Counted from the stretch's first letter, positions 1 through 9,643 are shown. The stretch: 64,000 bases of DNA from Pantoea rwandensis (GCF_002095475.1 NZ_MLFR01000013.1:62001-126000); one strand, 5' to 3'. The notes: generated from the letters alone by a model not told the origin. Translations and numbers: made by a program.

Positions 1-4
1 TCAT
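1..4 (-). CDS. hisD: histidinol dehydrogenase, first bases only
   Basis: On the minus strand an ATG lies 4 bases after the hisG stop codon, at the very edge of the window, and only one codon is visible. The call rests on the invariant enterobacterial order hisG-hisD and on the Shine-Dalgarno-like GGAG that overlaps the hisG end. Nothing of the protein itself can be judged. Confidence 0.55.
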
Positions 5-8
5 GCTG

Positions 9-908
9 CTACTCCAACATTTTTTCGATTGGCAGTACGAGGATCGAGCTGGCGCCCAGTGCTTTGAGTTTTTCCATGGTTTCCCAGAACAGGGTTTCGC
101 TGCTCACCATGTGCATTGCCACGCGGCTGACATCACCCGCCAGCGGCAGTACGGTTGGGCGCTCAGCACCTGGCAGGAGGGCAATCACTTCTTCCAGACG
201 TTCGCTTGGTGCGTGCAGCATGATGTACTTAGATTCACGCGCTTTAATCACGCCCTGAATACGCATCATCATTTTATCGACCAGCTCTTGCTTGGCCGCC
301 GGCAGTTCGCCGTCACGCTGAATCAGTACCGCTTTAGAGCGATAAATCACTTCAACTTCGCGCAGGCCGTTAGCTTCCAAAGTGGCACCCGTCGATACCA
401 GGTCACAAATTGCATCGGCCAGACCCGCACGTGGCGCGACTTCAACAGAACCGTTTAACAGACAGGATTTGAACGCAACACCTTGTTTATCGAGATATTT
501 CTTCAGCAGGTGTGGATAAGAGGTGGCGATACGTGAGTTCTGCAGGCATTGCGGCCCGGTATACTCTTCATCAACCGGCATCGCCAGTGACAGGCGGCAA
601 CCGCCGAAATCGAGGCGACGCAGCGTGAAGTAGCGCGGGTCTTCGCCTTGTGCGCGACGGTCCAGCATCTCTTCTTCCAGCACGTTCTCACCGACAATGC
701 CGAGATCCACCACGCCGTCCATCACCAGGCCAGGAATATCGTCATCACGCACTCGCAGGATATCGATAGGCATGTTTTCCGCAAACGCAATCAAACGCTG
801 TTGCTGAAGGTTAATTTTAATACCGCAACGTGCCAGCAATTCGCGTGATTCATCGCTTAAACGGCCAGATTTCTGCATAGCTATGCGTAAACGGGTGTTA
901 TCTAACAT
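9..908 (-). CDS. hisG: ATP phosphoribosyltransferase HisG
   Basis: First enzyme of histidine biosynthesis; it joins ATP and PRPP to form phosphoribosyl-ATP in the cytoplasm and is feedback inhibited by histidine. The product is 299 residues, the usual length of the long (HisZ-independent) form, and begins [19 protein letters not shown] as in E. coli. The PRPP-binding loop DLVSTGATL is at residues 169-177 and the C-terminal ACT-like regulatory domain is present. I chose the ATG at 908; the reading frame continues seven codons further upstream but without support. It is the first structural gene behind the his attenuator, with hisD starting just after it. Confidence 0.97.
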   Translation of the reverse strand: MLDNTRLRIAMQKSGRLSDESRELLARCGIKINLQQQRLIAFAENMPIDILRVRDDDIPGLVMDGVVDLGIVGENVLEEEMLDRRAQGEDPRYFTLRRLDFGGCRLSLAMPVDEEYTGPQCLQNSRIATSYPHLLKKYLDKQGVAFKSCLLNGSVEVAPRAGLADAICDLVSTGATLEANGLREVEVIYRSKAVLIQRDGELPAAKQELVDKMMMRIQGVIKARESKYIMLHAPSERLEEVIALLPGAERPTVLPLAGDVSRVAMHMVSSETLFWETMEKLKALGASSILVLPIEKMLE

Positions 909-964
909 GGTTCCTGTCCTCTTATTCAATCCTGTCTGAACTCAGTTGGGTTGCGTTCGCCCAT

Positions 965-995
965 AAAAAAACCCCGGAAGATGATCTTCCGGGGG
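965..995 (-). terminator. his operon attenuator terminator
   Basis: On the minus strand an 11-bp perfect stem (CCCCGGAAGAT and its complement) is followed by seven T residues, between the his leader peptide and hisG. It is the Rho-independent terminator of classical his attenuation: it forms when the leader ribosome does not stall at the histidine codons. Confidence 0.92.
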
Positions 996-1058
996 CTCTC
1001 TTTGCGTTCGCACCACTGGAAGATCCTAATCGTCTCCCAGCACACATCGCCTGAAAGA

Positions 1059-1106
1059 CTAGTCAGGATGATGGTGATGATGGTGGTTGAACTGAACGCG
1101 TGTCAT
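1059..1106 (-). CDS. hisL: his operon leader peptide
   Basis: A 15-codon reading frame encodes MTRVQFNHHHHHHPD. It has six consecutive histidine codons, whereas the E. coli leader has seven, and Asn replaces Lys at position 7. Ribosome stalling at these codons when charged tRNA-His is scarce prevents the downstream terminator (965-995) from forming, so hisG and the rest of the operon are transcribed. Too short for ordinary gene finders, but the sequence match to known HisL peptides is unmistakable. Confidence 0.95.
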   Translation of the reverse strand: MTRVQFNHHHHHHPD

Positions 1107-1286
1107 AGTAAATTCCGTTGCTGAATGAGTATTCATTTGCGTGCTGATTAACCTAACGAAGATGACGGCGCTTGGCAACCCTTTTTTAACGTCAGTTCTC
1201 GGAACCTTCCGCAACAGTTTGCACTGGTTTGCCATACACGCTGGGACTAAGATGGAATGTCTTAGCGCCGTAAAGCAGGAGTTATC

Positions 1287-2114
1287 ATGAAAAAAGTCGC
1301 GATTGTAGGTCTTGGATGGCTGGGTATGCCGCTGGCGATGGCGTTAACGGCACGTGGCTGGCAGGTAACCGGCAGCAAAACCTCCCCTGATGGAGTAGAT
1401 GCCGCACGTCGCTGCGGGATTGAGGCTTTTCCCTTAGTGCTAACCCCCGAAATTGAGTGTGAAGCCGATGAGCTTGCCATGCTTATGTCCGTTGACGCGC
1501 TGGTGGTGACGTTGCCTGCCAGCCGCACGGTTCAGGGCGGTGAAGATTACATGCAAGCGGTGCAGAACGTGGTGGATACCGCATTGGCGCACAAGGTGCC
1601 GCGTATCATCTTTACCAGTTCATCATCAGTGTATGGCACCGGTTCAGGTGTAATGAAAGAGAGCAGTGCGCTACAGCCGGAGAGCGTGGCCGGTAAGACG
1701 CTGGTGGAGCTGGAGAACTGGTTGCATGACTTGCCCGGTACCAGCGTGGATATCGTGCGTCTGGCGGGATTAGTCGGGCCGAATCGTCATCCGGGGCGTT
1801 TCCTCGCGGGTAAAACAGGGTTGGAAAATGGCGGGCACGCCGTCAATCTGGTGCATCTCGATGATGTCGTCGAGGCCATTGTGTTGCTGCTGCAATCCCC
1901 TAAAGGTGGGCGAGTCTATAATTTGTGCGCGTCGAAACATCCGTCTCGCGATGATTTTTATCCGTTTGTTTCAAAGCAACTGGGGCTGGTGGCACCGACG
2001 TTTGTTGCTGAGCCGGAGAGGTCTGCCGGGAAAGTGGTCGATGGCTCGAAGATCTGTAGTGAGCTGGGATTTGAGTACAGCTACGATGACCCGATGAAGA
2101 TGCCGCTGGAGTAG
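1287..2114 (+). CDS. yeeZ: NAD(P)-binding SDR-type protein YeeZ
   Basis: A 275-residue member of the extended short-chain dehydrogenase/epimerase group, matching E. coli YeeZ along its length and lying next to the his leader as in E. coli. The N-terminal Rossmann fold has the dinucleotide motif GLGWLG at residues 8-13, and a serine run (FTSSSSVYG) with a tyrosine around residues 110-118 corresponds to the family active site. The substrate is unknown. AGGAG sits a few bases upstream of the ATG. It is transcribed divergently from the his operon and converges on gtrB. Confidence 0.9.
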   Translation: MKKVAIVGLGWLGMPLAMALTARGWQVTGSKTSPDGVDAARRCGIEAFPLVLTPEIECEADELAMLMSVDALVVTLPASRTVQGGEDYMQAVQNVVDTALAHKVPRIIFTSSSSVYGTGSGVMKESSALQPESVAGKTLVELENWLHDLPGTSVDIVRLAGLVGPNRHPGRFLAGKTGLENGGHAVNLVHLDDVVEAIVLLLQSPKGGRVYNLCASKHPSRDDFYPFVSKQLGLVAPTFVAEPERSAGKVVDGSKICSELGFEYSYDDPMKMPLE

Positions 2115-2136
2115 GTTTATTGTCCGGGATTTAATG

Positions 2137-2173
2137 TTACCTTACAGGTTTTATGTATTATCCTGTAAGGTAA
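2137..2173. terminator. inverted repeat between converging yeeZ and gtrB
   Basis: Perfect 12-bp arms (TTACCTTACAGG and its complement) are separated by 13 AT-rich bases. The position between two converging genes suggests a bidirectional terminator, although there is no long T tract on either side. A recombination scar from the arrival of gtrAB is an alternative. Confidence 0.5.
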
Positions 2174-2189
2174 ATTTAAAGTCACAATA

Positions 2190-3119
2190 TTATTCATTCT
2201 CTTTGTTTTTCTTTGAAACTATATATCTTGGTCGGTTTTTGCTTTCAATATATATCCTCCCTATATATTCTCCCAAGACACCAATCCCTATTAACTGCAC
2301 TCCACCTAAAAATAGCATTGACACCATTATGGAGGGATAACCTTTAACAGGGTTACCCCAAAATATGGTGTCAATTAACATCCATGCACCATAGGCGAAT
2401 GACACTGCGGCAACAATCAACCCTATGTATGTCCATATTCTAAGAGGGAATGTGGAAAATGATGTTATTCCTTCCAGTGCTAAATTCCAAAGCTTCCATC
2501 CGTTAAACTTTGTTGTACCTGCCACACGATCAGCGCGTGCATATTCGACTAAAGCTGTTTTACCGCCTACCCAACTCAGCACACCTTTCATAAACAAATT
2601 ACGCTCTTGTAGTAGTTTGATATTTTCTACCACCTCACGCGACATTAAACGGAAATCACCGACATTCTCTTCAATCTTAGGTGAGCTGATCTTGTTATGT
2701 AGTTTGTAGAACCACTCAGCTGTTTTGCGTTTCAGATGAGAATCTGTAATGCGGTCAACGCGTTTCGCCAGTACGATGTCCGCACCTTGTTGCCATTTTT
2801 CGAGCATCTCAGGGATGACTTCAATAGGGTCTTGCAAATCAACATCAATAGGGATGACGGCATCACCGGTTGCCGCTTCAAGCCCCGCGAATAGCGCCGG
2901 TTCTTTACCGAAGTTTCGTGTAAATGAAATATGTTTGACCAATTTATCATCGGCCTCAATTTTATTCAGAGTGGCTTCAGTCCCATCAGTGCTGCCGTCG
3001 TTGATAAACACCAACTCCACCTGATAAGTTTGGAAAGACGTAAACTCACGCACGGCTTGATAAAAGAGGGGAATAGCCTCCTCTTCATTCAGCACTGGGA
3101 CAATCAAAGAAAATTTCAT
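2190..3119 (-). CDS. gtrB: bactoprenol glucosyl transferase GtrB
   Basis: Transfers glucose from UDP-glucose to undecaprenyl phosphate on the inner face of the inner membrane, giving the lipid-linked donor used for O-antigen glucosylation. The 309-residue protein has an N-terminal GT2 domain (VPVLNEEEA near residue 8, the acidic motif DVDLQDP near residue 95) and two C-terminal membrane segments, the layout of GtrB/YfdH. It overlaps the gtrA stop codon by one base and is clearly cotranscribed with it. The type-specific third gene (gtrC-like), normally downstream, is absent: yeeZ follows directly. AT-rich relative to its neighbours, which suggests horizontal origin. Confidence 0.9.
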   Translation of the reverse strand: MKFSLIVPVLNEEEAIPLFYQAVREFTSFQTYQVELVFINDGSTDGTEATLNKIEADDKLVKHISFTRNFGKEPALFAGLEAATGDAVIPIDVDLQDPIEVIPEMLEKWQQGADIVLAKRVDRITDSHLKRKTAEWFYKLHNKISSPKIEENVGDFRLMSREVVENIKLLQERNLFMKGVLSWVGGKTALVEYARADRVAGTTKFNGWKLWNLALEGITSFSTFPLRIWTYIGLIVAAVSFAYGAWMLIDTIFWGNPVKGYPSIMVSMLFLGGVQLIGIGVLGEYIGRIYIESKNRPRYIVSKKNKENE

Positions 3120-3475
3120 TAACTCTTCCTAAACACGAAAAACTTCGAATAGGCGAAGCCGCAAACAAGACTGAGTGCAGAGAAGAAAATCAGTGTCACT
3201 ATCGGGCTGATATGCAGTCGGTCTGCTGTCCATCCGACTGAAAGCGCCATCGCGCCCATAAAAAAGATATAGAGGAAATATCGGGCAGTCGTCGCTTCGG
3301 CATTGAAGGTCCATTTGGCGTTCGCGAAAAAAGAGAACGTCACAGCAACGCAAAAGGCCGCAAGGTTAGACGTGGATTGGTTCGCGCCACTCGCGAAGAG
3401 TGCACCAAATACGGCCCAATGGATGAGTGTGTTAATCACCCCAACCGATGTATACCTTGCAAACAACCGCAGCAT
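3119..3475 (-). CDS. gtrA: bactoprenol-linked glucose flippase GtrA
   Basis: A small membrane protein of 118 residues with four predicted membrane helices, of the GtrA family; it moves undecaprenyl-phosphate-glucose across the inner membrane. It starts [16 protein letters not shown], typical of the family, and its stop codon overlaps the gtrB start. With gtrB it forms a two-gene operon on the minus strand. In seroconverting phages the operon has a third gene for the acceptor-specific transferase, which is missing here, so these two may serve a transferase encoded elsewhere. Confidence 0.9.
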   Translation of the reverse strand: MLRLFARYTSVGVINTLIHWAVFGALFASGANQSTSNLAAFCVAVTFSFFANAKWTFNAEATTARYFLYIFFMGAMALSVGWTADRLHISPIVTLIFFSALSLVCGFAYSKFFVFRKS

Positions 3476-3651
3476 TGCATAATCCTAAAAATTAAAGTGC
3501 CTGATCCTTGCATTCCCATAACGTTATAGCAAGTTTTGGTAAAGGAACGTTGGTGAAACGTAAAGCGGACAGGTTATGTCAGTGAGGGATTTTGAGTTGG
3601 GCATGGGTGATGAAGATTGCCGATGTTTTTTCAAAATTCACACCCTTGTTT

Positions 3652-3675
3652 AAAAGGGAGTTGTGCTCCCTTTTT
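3652..3675 (-). terminator. terminator after puuB
   Basis: A 9-bp perfect stem (AAAAGGGAG with CTCCCTTTT) and a 5-base loop end one base beyond the puuB stop codon. T residues flank the stem on both strands, so it can act in either direction. Confidence 0.7.
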
Positions 3676-3676
3676 A

Positions 3677-4954
3677 TCAAACCCCCAACCGATCCCTTAA
3701 CGCATACCACACTGCGCCCATCGCCGTCAGCGGCACTTTAAACCTTCTACCACCCGGAAACGGCAAGTGCGGCAATTTCGCAAAGGCATCAAAGCGCTCT
3801 GCCTGCCCGCGCAACACTTCAGCGATCAACTTCCCGGACAGGTGCGTGCAAGTCACACCGTGTCCGCTATCTCCCTGCATAAAGAAGGCATTTTTCTCAA
3901 TCTGACCAAATTGCGGCATACGAGACAGCGTGAGCAGGAAGTTGCCGCTCCAGCGATGGCTTATCTTCACATCCTTTAACTGAGGGAAAGTGCGCAACAG
4001 CTTGGGGCGGATGAGCGTTTCAATATCACCCGGTTCACGTGCGCCATAGACCACTCCGCCGCCGTACAGCAGGCGGTTATCTGCGGTCAGGCGGAAGTAA
4101 TCCAGCAGGTAATTACAATCTTCAACGCAGTGATTGTTCGGAAGCAGCCCCAACGCCTGGTCACGACTCAAGGGTTCTGTGGTGATAATTTGTGAACCGC
4201 ACGGCATGCTTTTGCGGCTGAGGCGCGGCTCCAGTTGTGAAGGTAGATAGGCATTACCGGCAAAGATGATAAAGGTTGCACTGACTTCACCTTTGGCGGT
4301 TTTCACGCGATGCGGCGCGCCATATTTCACTTCCAGCGCGGCGGATTGCTCATAGATGCGTCCGCCATGACGACGAATCGCTTCCGCTTCACCCAATGCC
4401 AGATTCAGCGGGTGCAAATGTCCGCCGCGCTTATCCAGCAAACCGCCAACATAGCGATCCGTCGCCACTTCACGGCGAATAGCGCGCTCATCCAGCAGTT
4501 CCAAATCATGATTACCGTAACGTGCCCAACTGGATTTCTGGCTGCGTAAATGGCCCATCTGGCGCTGATTCAGTGCCGCAAAAATCCCACCGGGACGATA
4601 ATCACAGGCAATGGCGTAACGATCGATACGATCGCGAATAATCTCCGCACCTTCGAACATCATGCTGCCGAGCATTTTGGCCACGTCTTTGCCGTAACGT
4701 TGCTCAATCACATCCACATCGCGGCTGTAAGAATTGACTACTTGGCCGCCGTTGCGTCCGCTGGCACCAAAGCCGACCTTTGCCGCTTCCAGCACCACCA
4801 CGTCATAGCCGGCTTCTGTCAAAAACAATGCGGAGGAGAGTCCGGTGAATCCCCCGCCGATAATACAAACGTCGCATTGAATGGATTCCTGCAGTTCCGG
4901 CCAGGGTTCATGCGCATTCGCTGATGCCGCGTAATAACTTCCCACATGTTGCAT
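3677..4954 (-). CDS. puuB: gamma-glutamylputrescine oxidoreductase PuuB
   Basis: FAD-dependent oxidase that converts gamma-glutamylputrescine to gamma-glutamyl-gamma-aminobutyraldehyde with release of ammonia and hydrogen peroxide, the second step of the Puu pathway. The protein is 425 residues (426 in E. coli) and is a D-amino acid oxidase (DAO) family flavoprotein: the FAD-binding motif GGGFTG is at residues 33-38, and ASGRNGGQV follows. It is the last gene of puuD-puuR-puuB on the minus strand, 25 bp after puuR. In E. coli puuC lies before puuB and puuE after it; neither is at this locus. Confidence 0.93.
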   Translation of the reverse strand: MQHVGSYYAASANAHEPWPELQESIQCDVCIIGGGFTGLSSALFLTEAGYDVVVLEAAKVGFGASGRNGGQVVNSYSRDVDVIEQRYGKDVAKMLGSMMFEGAEIIRDRIDRYAIACDYRPGGIFAALNQRQMGHLRSQKSSWARYGNHDLELLDERAIRREVATDRYVGGLLDKRGGHLHPLNLALGEAEAIRRHGGRIYEQSAALEVKYGAPHRVKTAKGEVSATFIIFAGNAYLPSQLEPRLSRKSMPCGSQIITTEPLSRDQALGLLPNNHCVEDCNYLLDYFRLTADNRLLYGGGVVYGAREPGDIETLIRPKLLRTFPQLKDVKISHRWSGNFLLTLSRMPQFGQIEKNAFFMQGDSGHGVTCTHLSGKLIAEVLRGQAERFDAFAKLPHLPFPGGRRFKVPLTAMGAVWYALRDRLGV

Positions 4955-4979
4955 TAGACCCTCCTTTCATCGCGTGACT

Positions 4980-5537
4980 TCAGAAATTCGCCGGCGTATG
5001 CGCACTGATAATGCGACACGGCTGATCGGACGTATTGGTAAAACTGTGGGGCAAACCGGTATCAATCACATAGCTTTCGCCGCAATAAAGGTGATAGCTC
5101 TGACCGTTCACTACCAAGGTGATTTCGCCCTCCAGCACGGTGCCCGTCTCCTCGCCGGGATGGCGCAACTTCTCACCGGTGCTGGCGCCGGGCTCATAGC
5201 GCTCAAGCAACATAGCTAAGGCGCGTTTTTCTGCGCCATTATCGACCAACTGCAGCGAGACGCCGAGACTGCCAATCTCGACACACTCCTCCGGCCGCAC
5301 TATCACTCGTGGGGACCGGTTCACTTTCGGTTCTGAGAAGAATTCGGATAGCGACAAGCCATACACTTTCAGCAGTTTCTGCAGGGTACTGAGCGCCGGG
5401 CTGACTTTGTCCTGCTCTATGGTGCTGATGGCGCTGTGCGTTAATCCCGACAACTCAGCGACACGACGCTGAGACAATCCCATCTCTTGCCGGATCTGCG
5501 ATAAACGTCGTCCGGGCGCCAGAGTGGCATCATTCAT
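4980..5537 (-). CDS. puuR: putrescine-responsive repressor PuuR
   Basis: The 185-residue protein has an N-terminal XRE-type helix-turn-helix (about residues 12-66) and a C-terminal cupin domain that would bind putrescine. This is the domain order and length of E. coli PuuR, which represses the puu genes until putrescine is present. Its start overlaps the puuD stop codon by four bases (ATGA), so the two are translationally coupled and PuuR probably limits its own synthesis. Candidate operators are in the puuD-puuA spacer. Confidence 0.92.
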   Translation of the reverse strand: MNDATLAPGRRLSQIRQEMGLSQRRVAELSGLTHSAISTIEQDKVSPALSTLQKLLKVYGLSLSEFFSEPKVNRSPRVIVRPEECVEIGSLGVSLQLVDNGAEKRALAMLLERYEPGASTGEKLRHPGEETGTVLEGEITLVVNGQSYHLYCGESYVIDTGLPHSFTNTSDQPCRIISAHTPANF

Positions 5538-6298
5538 GACTGTTTTTCCTTGTGATAACAGACAGCAGCGTGGATAAAGGCCGCGAACAGGCGTTGCGAG
5601 GCCGGATCTTGGTCAGAGTGCCATTCTGGATGCCATTGCACTGCCAGGGCAAACGGGTGCTGGCGCAAACTCACCGCTTCAATCAACCCATCGGGCGCAC
5701 GTGCCTCCACGCGCAACTGCGGGCCGGTTTCACGGATGCCTTGCCCATGGAGAGAGTTCACCGCAAAAGCCTGATCGCTGCCCAGCACCTGCCTCAATAA
5801 TCCCTCGGCTTCAGGTTGTACTTCATGCGCAGGCGCATATTGCTGATCGAGCGGCAGTGCATCATCTTCACGATGCTCCTGAAACAGGTGCGTCATATGT
5901 AGTTGGCGATATAAGGCTCCGCCGTTGGCGACGACTAACTCCTGCAGTCCACGACAAATGCCAAAAATGGGCATCTTCTTGCCAATGGCGTGTGTGATCA
6001 AACCGAAGGCGAGGCGATCGCGCGCCGGATCGGCATGTTCTTCTTTACCCTCTTCGCCGTAATGCCAGGGTTCGATATTGCTGGGGCTGCCTGTCAGTAA
6101 AATGCCGTCCAGTAGCGTCATACTGTTTTCTAATAGATGAGGGGCATGCATCAGTTGATGCGGTAAAGGCAAGGGCACACCACCGGCAAGCACGATGGCA
6201 TCAAGATATTTATTGTGAACCGTTTGTCCAAGATGGCTGCTGATGTGGTTTTGGCACATCACTACGCCAATCAAGGGTTTGTCAAAAATAATGCCCAT
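5534..6298 (-). CDS. puuD: gamma-glutamyl-GABA hydrolase PuuD
   Basis: Hydrolyses gamma-glutamyl-gamma-aminobutyrate to glutamate and GABA, closing the glutamylated part of the Puu pathway. The 254-residue protein is a class I glutamine-amidotransferase-like hydrolase: the nucleophile is Cys115 in GICRGLQE, and the His223 and Glu225 of WHPEW complete the triad. It is first in puuD-puuR-puuB and divergent from puuA. Without puuC at the locus, its substrate must come from an aldehyde dehydrogenase encoded elsewhere. Confidence 0.93.
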   Translation of the reverse strand: MGIIFDKPLIGVVMCQNHISSHLGQTVHNKYLDAIVLAGGVPLPLPHQLMHAPHLLENSMTLLDGILLTGSPSNIEPWHYGEEGKEEHADPARDRLAFGLITHAIGKKMPIFGICRGLQELVVANGGALYRQLHMTHLFQEHREDDALPLDQQYAPAHEVQPEAEGLLRQVLGSDQAFAVNSLHGQGIRETGPQLRVEARAPDGLIEAVSLRQHPFALAVQWHPEWHSDQDPASQRLFAAFIHAAVCYHKEKQS

Positions 6299-6314
6299 AA
6301 CGTCTCCGCGTTGC

Positions 6315-6372
6315 TGTTCAATATTTTCACCGTTTTTGCGTGTCCGGCCTGAAAAGTGTGCAATATATTGTC
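6315..6372. promoter_or_regulatory. candidate PuuR operator region in puuD-puuA spacer
   Basis: The 213-bp spacer between the divergent genes must hold both promoters. Two AT-rich sites stand out: 6315-6327, which on the minus strand reads AAAATATTGAACA, two bases short of the 15-bp PuuR box known from E. coli (AAAATATAATGAACA), and the palindrome CAATATATTG at 6361-6370. That PuuR binds them is inferred. Confidence 0.4.
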
Positions 6373-6511
6373 AATCTAGCAACCGCCTGTTCGTTCTTTC
6401 AACAGTTTTGTTACATTTGCACACTTTTTGCGTTAGGGCTATGTTAGAAGAGTGGCTGTTATTTTGAGCATTGCGCGAACCAATACTAAACGGTAAAGGG
6501 CGGGTGGGAAC

Positions 6512-7927
6512 ATGACGAACCTCGTAGAAGTAGAAGACTTCACGCGGCATAGTGAAGAGAAACGAACAAGCGCGTTCCAGCTGGAGGTCAAAACCTGGCT
6601 GGAACGCCATCCTGAAACGCAGTATGTCGATATTCTTCTGAATGATTTAAATGGGGTATTTCGCGGTAAGCGCATTCCCGTCTCTGCATTGGCAAAACTG
6701 GAAAAAGGCTGTTATTTCCCGGCATCGGTTTTCGCCATGGATATCCTCGGTAATACCGTCGAAGAAGCCGGACTCGGACAGTCACTGGGTGAACCCGACA
6801 ACCTCTGCATTCCGGTTCCCGGCACCTTAATTCCCTCAGCTGCCGATCCTGAACGCATCGCGCAGTTGCTGCTCACCATGTGTAACCAAGATGGCACTCC
6901 CTTTGACGTTGAACCCCGCAATGTCCTTAATCGTTTGTGGCAGCAGCTGCGCAATCGAGGGCTATTCCCGGTGGTAGCGGTAGAGCTGGAGTTCTATCTG
7001 GTCGATAAAAAGCGCGATGCGGAAGGGTACATTCAGCCGCCGTGTGCGCCAGGTAGTGATGAGCGAAATATGCAAAGTCAGGTTTATTCGGTGGATAATC
7101 TCGACCACTTTGCTGACGTTCTGCGTGATATCGACGATCTTGCTCGACAGCAGGGCATCCCTGCCGACGGCGCACTGGCGGAAGCTTCGCCAGGCCAGTT
7201 TGAAATCAACCTGCATCATACCCGCGACGTGTTAAAAGCCTGCGACCACGGCATTTTATTGAAGCGGTTAGTGCGTCAGGTGGCTGAAAATCATGGCATG
7301 ACCGCAACCTTCATGGCGAAACCCTATGAGGAGTATGCCGGTAGCGGTATGCATGTGCATATCAGCATGTTGGACGCCGCCGATCACAACGCTTTCTCGC
7401 TGGACGATGGCAGCGATTCCCCGCTGTTAAAACGCGCGCTGGCAGGAATGATCGACCTAATGCCCGCCTCAATGGCGCTGCTTGCGCCCAATGTAAATGC
7501 TTACCGTCGTTTTCTTCCCGAGGCCTACGTTCCGCTGCAAGCGTCATGGGGGCACAATAATCGCACCGTCGCCTTACGTATTCCCTGTGGCGATGTTGAT
7601 AACCATCGCGTGGAGTATCGCGTGGCGGGTGCGGATGCAAATCCTTACCTTGTGGTGTCAACAATTCTTGCCGGTATTTTGCACGGTCTGGATAATCAGC
7701 TACCCTTACCGCACGCGGTGCAGGGCAATGGACACGAGGCCGAAGGGCTGCCTTTGCCGGTACGTCAGAGTGATGCGCTGTACGAATTTGAAAATAGCTA
7801 TCCGCTGCAAAAATTGTTGGGTGAACACTTCAGCGGCGTATGGCATAGCTGCAAACAGAACGAGTTGATGCAGTTTGAGCGGCTGATCACCGCGACAGAA
7901 ATCGACTGGATGCTGAAGAACGCCTGA
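6512..7927 (+). CDS. puuA: glutamate-putrescine ligase PuuA
   Basis: ATP-dependent ligase joining putrescine to the gamma-carboxyl of glutamate, the committing step of the Puu pathway, in the cytoplasm. The 471-residue protein (472 in E. coli) is a glutamine-synthetase homologue: the catalytic core includes VAVELEFYLVD and GSGMHVHIS, and the C-terminal part includes NNRTVALRIPCG. It is monocistronic, with a strong terminator at 8006-8036, and is divergent from puuDRB. I kept the ATG at 6512; it aligns with the E. coli N-terminus, though GTGGGA upstream is a modest ribosome site. Confidence 0.95.
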   Translation: MTNLVEVEDFTRHSEEKRTSAFQLEVKTWLERHPETQYVDILLNDLNGVFRGKRIPVSALAKLEKGCYFPASVFAMDILGNTVEEAGLGQSLGEPDNLCIPVPGTLIPSAADPERIAQLLLTMCNQDGTPFDVEPRNVLNRLWQQLRNRGLFPVVAVELEFYLVDKKRDAEGYIQPPCAPGSDERNMQSQVYSVDNLDHFADVLRDIDDLARQQGIPADGALAEASPGQFEINLHHTRDVLKACDHGILLKRLVRQVAENHGMTATFMAKPYEEYAGSGMHVHISMLDAADHNAFSLDDGSDSPLLKRALAGMIDLMPASMALLAPNVNAYRRFLPEAYVPLQASWGHNNRTVALRIPCGDVDNHRVEYRVAGADANPYLVVSTILAGILHGLDNQLPLPHAVQGNGHEAEGLPLPVRQSDALYEFENSYPLQKLLGEHFSGVWHSCKQNELMQFERLITATEIDWMLKNA

Positions 7928-8005
7928 CACACAGAAGAATTGCTGCAACGTCTTGTGTCCAAGGAATAAGTTGGGCAAAATACGCCGCCTGCAAAATCAG
8001 AAACT

Positions 8006-8036
8006 AACCGACGTCAAAAACGTCGGTTATTTTTTT
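8006..8036 (+). terminator. Rho-independent terminator after puuA
   Basis: A perfect 9-bp stem (AACCGACGT with ACGTCGGTT), a CAAAA loop and a T-rich tail. It separates puuA from plaP. Confidence 0.9.
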
Positions 8037-8284
8037 GCAGAAAGAAGTACACACACAAATTACCGAGGCCGGACACGCATCCGGATAGATAAATACTGAC
8101 AACACGCGTTGTGCGTGAGATTTGAGGAAAACAAAGATGGGGCTGTTTACAATTGCACCAGCGCAAGCTGGTTCTCGCTTTCGGTACGATTACGGCGCGG
8201 CGACAATCGCAAACACTATTATCACTTCTCACTGCAGCCCTTTGTGCAGTATCCCGCAGATCACCTCTGTAGGGGGCCTGAACA
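8037..8284 (+). other. leader region of plaP
   Basis: With the puuA terminator this makes a 357-bp gap without genes. No protein or convincing small RNA is visible. It must contain the plaP promoter and an untranslated leader; AGGGGG lies at the expected distance from the plaP start. No PuuR-like box was recognised. Confidence 0.5.
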
Positions 8285-9643
8285 ATGTCGCTTAACACCT
8301 CTGCCGCACCTCAGCGTGCACACCTGAAAAAAACTCTGACCTTAATGCCCGTGGTCATGATGGGCCTGGCTTATATGCAGCCAATGACCCTGTTTGATAC
8401 CTTCGGTATTGTGTCTGGGTTAACCGACGGCCACGTCGCCACTGCTTATGCTTTCGCGCTGATCGCGATACTGTTTACTGCCGTGAGCTACGGCAAGCTG
8501 GTACGCCGCTTCCCATCTGCGGGCTCCGCTTACACCTATGCTCAGAAGGCTATCAGTCCGCACGTCGGCTTTATGGTGGGCTGGTCATCACTGCTAGACT
8601 ATTTGTTCATGCCGATGATCAACATCCTGCTGGCGAAAAGTTACTTTGAGACGCTGGTGCCGGGTATTCCGTCGTGGATTTTCGTGGTGTTGCTGGTGGC
8701 CTTTATGACCATCTCAAACCTGCGTGGTATCAAAACCGTTGCCAACTTCAACAGCGTGATTGTGGTGCTGCAAGTGGTGGTAATGGTGGTGATTACCGGC
8801 ATGGTGATCTACGGTGTGGCAAGCGGTGTTGGCGCAGGTACGTTGACCAGTAGCAAGCCTTTCTGGTCTGAGAATGCCCATGTGGTGCCGATGATTACCG
8901 GCGCGACCATTCTTTGCTTCTCGTTCCTCGGCTTCGATGGCATCAGTTCGCTGTCAGAAGAGACTAAAGATGCAGAACGCACTATCCCGCGCGCCATTTT
9001 CCTGACTGCGCTGATCGGTGGTGTGATCTTTATCGGTGTCTCTTACTTCCTGCAGCTGTACTTCCCGGATATCTCGCGTTTCCAGAATCCGGACTCATCA
9101 CAGCCTGAAATCATGCTGTTTGTGGCGGGTAAAGCGCTGCAGATCGGCATCCTGATTTTCTCAGTGGTGACGGTTCTGGCATCAGGTATGGCTGCTCACG
9201 CAGGCGTTTCACGTCTGATGTATGTGATGGGCCGCGATGGTGTATTCCCGCAGCGTTTCTTTGGCTTTGTCCACCCTAAATACCGCACGCCGTCCCTGAA
9301 CGTGCTGTTGGTAGGTGGGGTAGCGCTGTTAGCGATTAACTTCGACCTGGTCACGGCCACTGCGCTGATTAACTTCGGTGCGCTGGTGGCGTTCACCTTT
9401 GTGAACCTGTCGGTGATTGCCCAGTTCTGGATCCGTGAAAAGCGTAACAAAACGCTGAAAGATCACCTCAATTATCTGGTGCTGCCAGTGATGGGTGCTT
9501 TGACAGTGGGTGCGCTGTGGATCAACCTGGAAGAGACTTCCATGGTGCTCGGCTTGGTGTGGGCGGCGATCGGTATTATTTATCTGGCGTTCGTGACACG
9601 CACTTTCCGTAATCCAGTGCCGCAGTTCAGCGAAGAAGTGTAA
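8285..9643 (+). CDS. plaP: putrescine importer PlaP
   Basis: APC-superfamily amino acid/polyamine permease of 452 residues with about twelve membrane helices, nearly collinear with E. coli PlaP (YeeF): the N-terminal stretch [17 protein letters not shown] and [15 protein letters not shown] in the middle are hallmarks. PlaP is a low-affinity proton-coupled putrescine importer. In E. coli it lies beside yeeY-yeeZ, away from puu; here it follows puuA, so uptake and breakdown of putrescine are neighbours. The related PuuP is an alternative name, but identity is clearly higher to PlaP. Confidence 0.92.
   Translation: MSLNTSAAPQRAHLKKTLTLMPVVMMGLAYMQPMTLFDTFGIVSGLTDGHVATAYAFALIAILFTAVSYGKLVRRFPSAGSAYTYAQKAISPHVGFMVGWSSLLDYLFMPMINILLAKSYFETLVPGIPSWIFVVLLVAFMTISNLRGIKTVANFNSVIVVLQVVVMVVITGMVIYGVASGVGAGTLTSSKPFWSENAHVVPMITGATILCFSFLGFDGISSLSEETKDAERTIPRAIFLTALIGGVIFIGVSYFLQLYFPDISRFQNPDSSQPEIMLFVAGKALQIGILIFSVVTVLASGMAAHAGVSRLMYVMGRDGVFPQRFFGFVHPKYRTPSLNVLLVGGVALLAINFDLVTATALINFGALVAFTFVNLSVIAQFWIREKRNKTLKDHLNYLVLPVMGALTVGALWINLEETSMVLGLVWAAIGIIYLAFVTRTFRNPVPQFSEEV

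Noticed and set aside
1059..1106. Run of GATGGT triplets that could look like a short tandem repeat
   Set aside because: It is the histidine codon run of the his leader peptide on the minus strand.
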